From Cunninghamia lanceolata (Eukaryota > Streptophyta > Pinopsida > Cupressales > Cupressaceae): DNA of 64,000 nt. Shown here piece by piece: positions 55,727 to 64,000 of the stretch. Position numbers and translations under genes: made by a program. The DNA lies in NCBI GenBank assembly GCA_027924645.1, contig BSBN01000252.1, positions 868,001 through 932,000 of the forward strand. The letters are read 5' to 3'. The notes beneath the pieces were generated by a model. That model ran no database searches, was not told the DNA's origin, and saw only the letters and a program-made list of their open reading frames with translations. Numbering within the stretch: the first letter of the stretch is position 1; each line of letters opens with the position of its first letter.

Positions 55727-56209
55727 TGTTGAGTTGTTTGTAGCTTCGATCAGATAACGTATTTATTATAATCATATTAAGTATGAATATATAAGTAATA
55801 TTAATATTACTTATATATTCATACTTAATATATAAGGTGTGTTAAAATAAATATCAATAGCATGATCGAATAATACATTACCAAAGTATAAACATAGTCT
55901 GCATTCTAAACGGCAATTAGTAATTGTTAACATCGGTGAAACCGACTTCATTAGATACCGTGACGAAGTCACACCTGTGATAGGCGTGACTCCTTGAGGA
56001 GTCATGTCTATCATAGATGTGACTCATACAGTCACTAACATATATATAACATTGTCTTTACCCAGCAATACTATGGATCGACACAAAAATCGGAAGTGTA
56101 TGAGAAGTAGAAATTGCATCTGGAAAACAAAAGACAGTAATAAATTAAACTCTGCAATACAAATATCCAACCTTCAGAAAATATCCAAACCTGATCTGAA
56201 AATTCATCA
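55727..56209 (+). repeat. 3' LTR of element F
   Basis: 483 bp, with 6 transitions relative to the 5' LTR. The 58-bp perfect palindrome is conserved at 55774-55831. The second hairpin has two extra mismatches here. Confidence 0.95.
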
Positions 56210-56214
56210 TTGGG

Positions 56215-56469
56215 ATCCCATTAACTGGTGGTTACACGAGTTTATGTGCAGGTGGGATTACGTTGCTCTAAGTCCACCAGAGATTGAATTACGGTGGGTA
56301 AAGGCTGAGTTCTATCCTAGAAGATAACTAGGGTTTTGTGGACCTGCCATATTCCTGCCTTTCATAGTAGATCAGCAACCTGGCTATTTTGTCAATTTCT
56401 ATGAAAGATTTATATGGTGGGTAGCTTTGTCATTATTATATTATTAAATGTAGAAAAGAGTTCATTTTC
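56215..56469. other. Host sequence right of F
   Basis: Removing F joins TACATTGGG to ATCCCATTAACTGG. A short frame crosses the join on the plus strand, but it is not recognisable. Confidence 0.4.
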
Positions 56470-57960
56470 CAGTTTGTGACTGACTTTGGAAGTGTAATAC
56501 GGGCAACACTTGAAGTCATTGCATCCTGATAAATTTTTAATATTATTTTGGTGTTCCCTTCAACAATGGTCAGAATTAGTCTAATTCGCACCATAGTCCA
56601 TGCCCAATGAGTAGTGCTTGTATTTCAGCCATATTATTTGTCTAAAATCCTATGTGCTGACAATAACCGACAATTGGCTTGCCTTGAGAATTTATAATTG
56701 TTTTCCCTAATCCTACTTTTTTAGAGTTTGTTTTAAGAGGCTGTATCAAACTTGAGTTTGAATGGACCTGGCTAGGGTGGGTCCCAATATGACCTTCCTC
56801 AAATCATTAAACTAGGGGATTGGTAGTGGAAGAGGAGTTGCCAATTGTTGATTACCTGAAGGCCATTCATATATTTGCAATATTTTAGAGTAAATTAGAG
56901 TTGGGATTTAAACAAGACCTTGAATTAGGCCGATGGCAAGTCTTGGTTCTTGTTTTGGTGTTCTCGAAGATTTGTGCATTCCACTCACTCCAAATGTTCT
57001 AGATGACAGTCTAGGGTGAGCCAATGCTTGATCTTTATAAGGGACATTTCTGTAGTAATAGTTGACCAGTCTTTGAGCATTGCCTCCAGGGAGAGTTGCA
57101 GGTTGCTTGCTTGCAAGTGGGCAGCAATTTTGAACTATATGGGCATTGGAAAAAAATATGTAAGAAGTCTTCTTTATTTTACCTCACAATTTGGGCATCA
57201 TGCAGGTCCAAAGATGCCTCTATATCTTAGAGCCTCCACTATGAGTACCTTACATGAAGAGTCGGCCAGAGGAAGAATTTAATCTTCAACCAAGTGTGGG
57301 TGTTGTGCAGTGGGGTCTGGACCTGTTGCAGATCGTCAGATGCTCTTAAAACTGCACAAGAATTGGCATGATGCATTATCTTATGTTGGTATAGTGCCAT
57401 ATCATTGTACCTTGACCTGTTTTGCAGCCTATTAGCATGTCTTCTATTTCTAAGCGTAGCTGTTGGGCCATATTGCACAAACTCAGGGGATGTTTAAAGG
57501 GTTATACCTTCCATTCAAAACCATGACCTTATAAGGGGTCTAAAAAACATGCAAGTTGTATGTAGCCTTGGTCTGCCAACATATCCTATATCTGGATGGG
57601 GGCCAGGATTTGAAAAGGGGTGACCACATTGCAACAGTCTTTCCAGAAATGTACTTTGTGTCTGTTTCCCACATGCCATGTGTAGTAATACGATTTTCCA
57701 CCCCTTTTTGAGCTACCTGTCTGTTTAGGATAGGAGAATCTTCCATACAGAGGCAGAGAAAGTGTCCATTGTCCCTAACCCGTATATCGTGTAGAGGATA
57801 TTACGACAAGGATTGTCGTTTGAGCCTATTCATTTCCAGGCTTGCTTGGCTACCAAAGCCTTGTTGAATAGCTTAAGTTTGTTGATTCCAGGCCTCCTCT
57901 AAGATTAGTTAGCCTGATCTTCAAAGGTATTCTATCAATGGTTATATAGTTTCCCCTCTA
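56470..57960 (-). pseudogene. L1-type LINE relic: RT C-terminus, zf-RVT and RNase H
   Basis: Read on the minus strand, pieces of plant LINE ORF2 appear in order with many stops. Near 57690-57600 is WHVGNRHKVHFWKD, the segment after RT. Near 57290-57110 are IKFFLWPTLHVR and EDFLHIFFQCPYS, the zf-RVT zinc-binding domain. Near 56740-56570 are IINSQGKPIVGYCQ and NNMAEIQALLIGHGL, the C-terminal RNase H. No poly(A) tail or target duplication could be placed. The copy is old. Confidence 0.75.
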
Positions 57961-59430
57961 GGATGTATATTATCCTGCTCAACTATTGCGAATGTCATCG
58001 CTTCCCTCTTATTGAGTGAATTTTACTAGTACTGATTTATGAAAAACCCACAAGAGGTTTAAACTATGAAAGCCAATAAAAGTTTGCCTTGTACTTGTTT
58101 ATATGATAAATGTGGTAAAAAGAATTAAAATGAAACTTCTAGGCAAAATAGGCAAAACTAAGGCAACAGAAAACAATTTATCACATACATAGCCCATAGA
58201 ACAACCATTACCTACTAAAAATATAATGCAACAAATGTGAGTTCCCCGCATGAACATTGAAATGCATACAATGTGAAATTTTTTTACTAGATGTGCATTG
58301 GGCAAGTATTTGGTCCATATCGAAATGCAAAACGATAACAAATTTCAATTCTTAAATTTTTGGCACTCAATCTCATCGTTCTCCAACAAGTAACAACAAT
58401 ACAATGCAGCAAAAGGTAATGCCAAACCTGGAATTAAGATCAATGGATTGCTTCCCTTGCAATGTCAAACTTTAGTTGGTGTTTGAAGATACCACTATAT
58501 TTTGCCAATATTTGGTCCATTTACTTCTGTTGTGTTGTTTGAGAAAGCGTGCAAGTCTGGATTGCTAATGTGTCCTTTCCTTCTTTGAGTTCAATCATCA
58601 AAAGAACAAGCTTACTTGTTTGGCTAACAAGCTTTCAACACTGCTCAAAAAAAGCAAAGGGACTATTTCAGAATCTGCAAATCTAGCTATAACACAAGTA
58701 TTCGTCCAATGGCATGTCTTTGTAAAGATTACCTACGATGTCAGCATTTATCTAGCTCTCTAAATAAAACAAGGCTATAAAGATTAACTTGTGCACTATC
58801 CAATGTCTAGCTCTAAAATGATTTCTTATATGTAGTAAGTTGCAATGAGGAAGAAGCATATTTATAGAAGTAATTGAGCAAAATGATCTATCATCTACAA
58901 TTTCTCCCACTCAAAATATTCTATGAAGTAGTTTCATTGCCTCTAAAGTCAATCCTCAATCCTCTTTTGGTATCGAACTTAATCTTGAATCCCCAATGCA
59001 TCTTTGACTACCATCTAGGGTCATTTGAAAAAATAAGGTAATCAAAAGGTTCAAAGGTTTTGAGACCTAACTTCTTGTAACAAAACCTCGTCCATGGCCA
59101 TACACCAATAGAGAAAACCCAATCGAATGCTCTAATACCAATGATCTGGATTATGAAGGGGCAACACACTAAACTATAGACATTCACTTACTCTGTTATG
59201 GGAAATGTGTCTTACTTAGAGCGGACCCCACAATTTTACTTGTTCCTAATGAAAAAATTGAAGCCATGGACTCTAAAGGAGAGGGGAATAGCAATGAGTG
59301 TTGCAATTATATGGGCAAAACTCACACTGTAGCCCATTAAGTAACATGTGAGACTCAAATTGAGTCTGAGGCCATAGTGATGCTAAAATTGAGTCTAAGG
59401 TCAAGGATTGGTCGTGGAAAAATTATACGT
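57961..59430. other. Non-coding; possible copia primer-site relic
   Basis: No gene recognised. Near 59130-59145 the minus strand reads TTGGTATTAGAGC, two changes from a copia primer-binding site; it may mark a decayed LTR boundary, without support from other features. Confidence 0.35.
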
Positions 59431-59640
59431 TCCTGTTAAGAATGCAGAGAAAAAGTTATTGGTGGTGTCAACAGGACAGTGAGTACCATTATTGGCAAAA
59501 CTGCAGGCAGAGCAGCAAATGGTATAATAATTACTATGCCTGCCTTCCTAGACCAGATACCCAGAAGGATTGAAGATGGTTTGGAGGCAACTGAACACCG
59601 TTTTATGTAAGCTTTGAATGACATGGTAGAAGGTCAAGTG
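59431..59640 (+). other. Short unrecognised open frame
   Basis: About 50 codons read EKVIGGVNRTVSTIIGKTAG and then IPRRIEDGLEATEHRF before a TAA, with a protein-like composition. The opposite strand is also open. No family recognised and no splice sites chosen. Confidence 0.25.
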
Positions 59641-61829
59641 AAACAGGAAAAACAGAGTCAGGAGGCATTCAGACCATACCATAATACTTCAGATGCACGA
59701 ATGGACAACTCCGTGAAGAGGAATTACACTCTTTTCCTCATTGGTATCAAATGGCACCACTAATGTTTCTGCTGATGTTGCTGTGTTTTGAAAATGACCC
59801 CTGTTTATGTGTGTCAAGTAACAGTTTTTTTGGTCTTGGCTAATCGGGATGTTTTAAGTCTGGTAGTTAAAGATTACCCCATTCCTAGAATTTTGATGTT
59901 TTTAAGGTAGCCAGGTTTTTCTGATGTGGCAACTCATGACTCTACGGTCAACTGGTCATGATTTACAGCTTATTGGTAAAACTTATATAAAATCAAAATG
60001 TTGGTGCCTTCAGCTTAATCAAGATGTTTTGTCATTACATAGTTACCAGGAAACTCCACTATAGGAATATGGAACAAGTCCTCATTCCTGTACCCACAAC
60101 TTCTGGTGACTACATTTATATATAATATAGCCATCTCCTTATTCATTTACTTGCATACTTAGCATCCCCATCCCAGTAACCGTAGGGTCTCATGGTAATG
60201 GTAACTATGTGTTTTGATTAATCCCTTATGTTTTTTAACATTGTGTTTTTCAGGCCTTAAAATATAATGCCTTTGATCTGAAAGGTTATGATATAATTAT
60301 GATCAGGACACTAGTAAGGGCGTGACCAGAGTTCGTACCCCTCTCACTGCAATAAATAAGGCCATAACTCCCTCCAAGTGGCGAGGTTGTGGAGTGACAG
60401 CCTACAGGCATGACCTTATTCATGGGTTGCCTCATTTTACTGGGTGCATTCTAGCCAGTGTTAAACACAGTCCATAAAATCACCCAAACTTTACGAAGTA
60501 AAAGAAAGCGATTCATTAGGCAGATTTATACGGTACCATATTTCCTAAGTTTTCAATGTTTCTTTTTATCTTTTCTGATGCCACAGGCTATTTTCTTATA
60601 AGAATTTTAAAAGAAGAAAGGAAAAAGAACAACCGAATTCTTAACGAAATGTTCCATATTTGTCAAAAAAGAAAAAATATATATTTTCCTGCAGAAAGTT
60701 CTGGTCCTGATTAGATTTCATGCGTTTGGACATATTGAAAATCCGCTCGAATTAACGCATGAAGGCTAAAACAATTTGAAAGTTAAAATGGAGAAACCCA
60801 ACCATTTCCCCGTCCAACAATCCAGTTTCAATTCATAAGTGACATAAATATAGATAAAAAGTCAGTAACTTTTGGCCATTCTTCCTTACCTTGGCCTGCG
60901 AAAGCGCGAATCTCCATCAGTGAATGCATTTGAAGCGATTCCCCGTCATTTTTGGAAGTAAATAACCAGGTATTAATGCGGCGTGGCCTCTGTTTATGAC
61001 GATGAGAGATTTGCGTCCAAATAGGGTTTAATTTAAATTTAGTGCGCATATAAAAAGCGATAATGATACTGAAAAGATTATAGTGTACTTGAAATGGTCC
61101 ATATGCAGTTGAAACTTAGACGATATGAAGTTGTGGCCATGTTTTATTGAAATCTCACCCACATCCAACAACGTTATTGTAGGTTGATGTTTTGCTTGAT
61201 ATTTTAAGATCTATAATTTTAGCATATAATTTAATTATTGTGGTTTCCGCTAGTACTATTGTAATGAATTTGCACTTATCTAGTTATTAATTTATTGAAA
61301 AATAGGATTATTTTTCTTGTTGGGCAAATTTGATTTAAATTTGTACTTTTCTTATGTCAACATGATAGTTTTTAACAAAAAATTATTGAAAAATGATTTA
61401 TTATTCGCTGAAAAAAAATTGACTTCTTCTGTGCGGATTGTCGGAGAGTGCAACAAAAAGCTATAAATGCCAAAAGAATTTTGGTTCGAGAGGAGGATGT
61501 GGCAAGTAAACAAATTATGAACACAAATTTTGTCTCCCACTAGTTAAGTCATGCCTAAATGGATGGCGATAATTATGAGAGGGAAAAATCATCAGTTTTT
61601 ATGAATTTAATTGTTTGCTTCATTAGCTAAACGTAAAAATTACTTTTTGTCAAAGGGACAAAGTTATAATATTAATAATACTATTAAAAATATAAGTTTC
61701 TACATATTTTATTTTATGAAATTAGATTATTTTTGTTGGGATGAGGTGTCTCAACTTTAATTATTTTTTATTTAATGTTTTCCTACAACAGTTAAACATT
61801 TTCGGTGCTTTGAAAATTGGTTTATTAGG
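59641..61829. other. Non-coding; possible SINE fragment near 60315
   Basis: AGTTCGTACCC at about 60332 resembles a polymerase III box B and is preceded by AAGGGCGTG, like the 28369 SINE head, but box A is missing. The rest of the block shows no gene or transposon end. Confidence 0.35.
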
Positions 61830-62402
61830 TGTCAAAAGATGCCCACATGGTAGTATATTATGGAAGGCCTATTTTTAGGCATATTATAATAGATTCTATG
61901 ACATCTGTAAGGGTCAAAAATAGGGGATTTCATTTTGGACGTGAGAGCTTATTTTTAGACTGGAATCTTGGCTGAGAAACTTTGCACATGGTTTTGTAAA
62001 ACCACAGATGGTTTCTTATATAGCTAGAAGTCTATAAATTGGAGACTTGAGGCGTAGTTTGCATAGTGTGAGTTTGCAGGTATTGTTATGCCGTCGGAAT
62101 GCTACCAGAATTCTTCCAGAGTTGTTTACTGGTGATACTCCTGCAATAAACTTGCTTTGTAAGTGTATGTAATCTTGGTATTGGATTTGAAATACATTGA
62201 GTAGACTTTTAGAGTGTGGGGTTTTTCACCCGAAAGGGTTTTCCCCACGTATATATGGTGTTTTGTGTCTTTTTGTTTATTTCATGTTTTTGAATGTGTT
62301 TCTAAAATTTATGTGACTATTAGATCAGATTTAAAGTTTTGCATAATTTCTTTCCTTAAGATTGGCGTAGGAAGTTGTTTCCGCTACTTTAACTTCCTTA
62401 CA
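61830..62402 (+). repeat. 5' LTR of element G (left edge approximate)
   Basis: It contains a TATA-like CTTATATAGC near 62017 and a stem-forming TTTTTCACCCGAAAGGGTTTT near 62222-62242. The right end is two bases before the primer-binding site. The left edge is a guess, since no second LTR is present. Confidence 0.55.
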
Positions 62403-62404
62403 AG

Positions 62405-62422
62405 TGGTATCAGAGCCTGATC
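62405..62422 (+). promoter_or_regulatory. Primer-binding site of element G
   Basis: TGGTATCAGAGCCTGATC follows the LTR end by two bases; its first 14 bases match the initiator-Met tRNA primer site. Confidence 0.88.
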
Positions 62423-62528
62423 ACCTTTGGTTTCAGTTGTGGGTTGTTAGGTTTTTTGTGCTAATCAAGGTTTGAGTGGGAGCTTGTGTAGAGGATACTT
62501 TGTGATCTTGTTGTAAATATTTTTTTAA

Positions 62529-63302
62529 ATGGCGAGCACATCTCGGAGGATTGAGGTAGAGAAGTTTTTTGGCACGAACTTTGAAATGTGGACACTGAAG
62601 ATAGAACATCTGTTAATTGATCAGGATCTATGGGATGTAGTGGATGAAAATGTCCATAGGCCTGTGGATCCAGATTTAGCTGCAAAATATGATGTAATGG
62701 ATAGAAAAGCTAAAGGTCTCATAAGATTATGCCTTACAAATTTGATTCTGATAAATGTCCACGAAGAACCCACTTCGAAGAAGCTTTGGAAGAAGTTGGG
62801 TGAGATATATCAAGCTAAATCTCTAGTAAATAAGATTTTCTTGAGGAAGTTGTATTCCTTGAGAATGGAAGAAGGTGGACGAATTTCTAAGCATCTAGAA
62901 ACATTCAATATGTTGGTGACTCAGTTGACCTCAGTTGGGGTGAAAATGGATGAAGAAGAAAGGTGCCAAATTTTGTTGTGTTCGCTGCCAGACTCATGGG
63001 ACAGCCTAGTTATGGCTATTGGGAGCACTGCAGTCATCTTGACGATGGAGGATGTTGTTGGTTCTCTAATCGCCGAAGAGATGAGAAGGAAGGTCTCTCT
63101 GAATGCCAAAGAGGCTTTGAGTGTTCGAGGAAGACAAAAAGAACGAGGCAAAGATGAGAAGCAACGTGGCTGTTCCAAGTCCAAGAATAAGGGGAGATCA
63201 AAATCCCCTGGTAAGTCCAAGGCAATATGCTGGAACTATGGCAAATCCGGACACTTCCAAAAGGAATGTAATGAAGAGAAAAAAAAAGAAGCAAGATTAT
63301 GA
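62529..63302 (+). pseudogene. Element G Gag (UBN2-type) with damaged zinc knuckle
   Basis: A 257-codon frame starts with an ATG at 62529 (MASTSRRIEVEKFFGTNFEM). It is open through the UBN2 gag region (LIRLCLTNLILINVHEEPTS, KLWKKLGEIYQAKSLVNKIF, LPDSWDSLVMAIG). A Lys/Arg/Ser-rich segment precedes the knuckle CWNYGKSGHFQKEC, where the second Cys has become Tyr. The frame shifts within a run of nine A at 63279-63287 and ends soon after. Confidence 0.88.
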
Positions 63303-63562
63303 TTCTAAGTCTGAGAAAGAAGATGGAGATGCCTTTATTGCAGCCTTGGCCACTCATGCAGGTGATAATGCATGGTTGATAGACTCAGGTGCATCTTTCC
63401 ACATGACTCCTAACAGAAACTAGTTTAGTAAGTATGAAAACTATGATGGTGGTAAAGTGTATTTGGGTGATAATTCTTTCCTTGACATTGTTGGTCGTGG
63501 TAGTATTCATGTGAAATTTTCTAATGGTAGAGTTAAACAATTTGATGGTGTCATACTTTTAT
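63288..63562 (+). pseudogene. Element G protease start, truncated
   Basis: After the A-run the other frame gives DGDAFIAALATHAGDNAWLI followed by DSGASFHMTPNRN, an intact aspartic protease motif. A TAG then replaces a probable Trp before FSKYENYDGGKVYLGDN. Protease homology continues to FDGVILL at about 63562 and then breaks off. Confidence 0.82.
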
Positions 63563-64000
63563 AAAGGAAACGACCAACGCTGATCCAACTTTTAAACTTG
63601 AATCACTAAAAAGTGACATGTTTTAAATTTTGAAATGATGTAAACTAATAAAATATTTATTTTTTAGTATATTTCATGTTTGTATTTTTTGAAAATATTT
63701 AAAAAATTATTTGAATATAGTTTTTAATAAATTGACACTATAATTTAGTTGCTGATAAAATGCTGAAAAATAAAGTTACATGAGACGTCAATCTTTATAT
63801 AGTGAATTTTATTTTTTTCTTCAATTTTTTTGTGTGTATTTATAACTTGAAACTTTAGTGCATGGATATATTTTTTTCCAATTTTGATAAATATATATTT
63901 TTAAATAAATAATAAAATGTGTGTGTATTAAAACATAGTTGTTTCCATTCAATGTCAACTTTCATATTAACTATTTATCTAAAATAGAAAAAGAATTCTA
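63563..64000. other. AT-rich, no gene recognised
   Basis: Long A/T runs follow the break in element G. No terminus, ORF or known repeat was identified before the window ends. Confidence 0.5.

Larger units (their letters stand above)
50944..56209 (+). mobile_element. LTR retrotransposon F carrying captured host gene fragments
   Basis: Two 483-bp LTRs (TGTTGAG to TTCATCA) differ at only 6 positions, all transitions. A primer-binding site follows the 5' LTR, and a polypurine tract AAGAGGGAG precedes the 3' LTR. Target duplication TTGGG lies at 50938-50942 and 56210-56214, with one extra G beside the 5' LTR. Instead of gag, protease, integrase and RT, the interior contains plus-strand pieces of an ATL-type RING-H2 gene, a PPR gene and a cytochrome P450. 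Then come two copia RNase H tails and a repeat block. The second tail (54926-55231) is probably its own 3' end. The element must have been mobilised in trans. Confidence 0.92.
61830..63562 (+). mobile_element. Copia element G, 5' end only
   Basis: It has an LTR (approximate start 61830, TGTCAAAAGATG; end about 62402, CTTACA), a primer-binding site, gag and the start of protease. Homology then stops at about 63562. It differs from A-F in LTR and gag sequence. Nothing of integrase or RT is present before the window ends, although the rest could in principle lie beyond an insertion to the right. Confidence 0.75.

Noticed and set aside
59130..59150. Copia primer-binding site on the minus strand
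   Set aside because: Two mismatches and no LTR or coding sequence nearby to support it.
60310..60480. Third SINE
   Set aside because: Only a box B-like motif and a short head phrase are present; box A and a boundary are missing.

Overview
The window looks like intergenic DNA from a large, repeat-rich seed-plant genome. A gymnosperm is my best guess, but no single marker proves it. The evidence for a plant is plant Ty1/copia elements primed by initiator-Met tRNA (TGGTATCAGAGC), hAT transposase with a BED finger, an L1-type LINE with a C-terminal RNase H, tRNA-derived SINEs, and captured pieces of plant gene families (ATL RING-H2, PPR, CYP85-clan P450). Nothing bacterial or organellar was seen, and no CRISPR, rRNA or genuine tRNA gene.

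Layout. 1-10090: mostly non-coding, with a coiled-coil ORF near the left end and a minus-strand, apparently spliced, unrecognised plant gene (exon-like blocks at 8938-8259, 8105-7847, 6220-6074 and 4454-4399). 10091-14616: copia element A, complete LTR to LTR but without gag. 15290-21650: a decayed minus-strand Ty3/gypsy pol, split by a 3.46-kb LTR-like insertion (16890-20344) that carries a regular array of AGGCGC/GCGCCT pairs. 21650-26590: copia element E, split by a DNA transposon (23136-24662) that itself holds a SINE. 27418-27659: a perfect 121-bp tandem duplication. 28369-28620: a SINE. 29389-33064: two hAT elements.

34302-43055: copia element B, cut inside gag by the oppositely oriented element C (35629-41140) and lost after integrase, where its frame runs into a 21-bp tandem repeat. 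47432-50676: copia deletion derivative D, whose LTR is itself hit by a second copy of the 23136-24662 DNA transposon family. 50944-56209: element F, a young LTR retrotransposon (LTRs 483 bp, 6 differences) that carries fragments of at least three host genes instead of gag and most of pol. 56470-57960: a LINE relic. 61830-63562: the 5' end of another copia element, G.

How it fits together. A, B, C and D are subfamilies of one copia lineage. They share LTRs that begin TATTAA, a gag beginning MASL, an inverted repeat spanning the polypurine tract and U3, and a short inverted repeat beside the TATA-like box. None is autonomous here: A lacks gag, D lacks nearly all coding sequence, C is full of TAG stops, and B has lost its 3' half and the catalytic Glu of integrase. 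Their similar LTRs and intact insertion signatures fit mobilisation in trans. Element F and the 3.46-kb LTR-like insertion with its fixed-spacing array are the most unusual structures. All coordinates were read by eye and could be off by a base or two.
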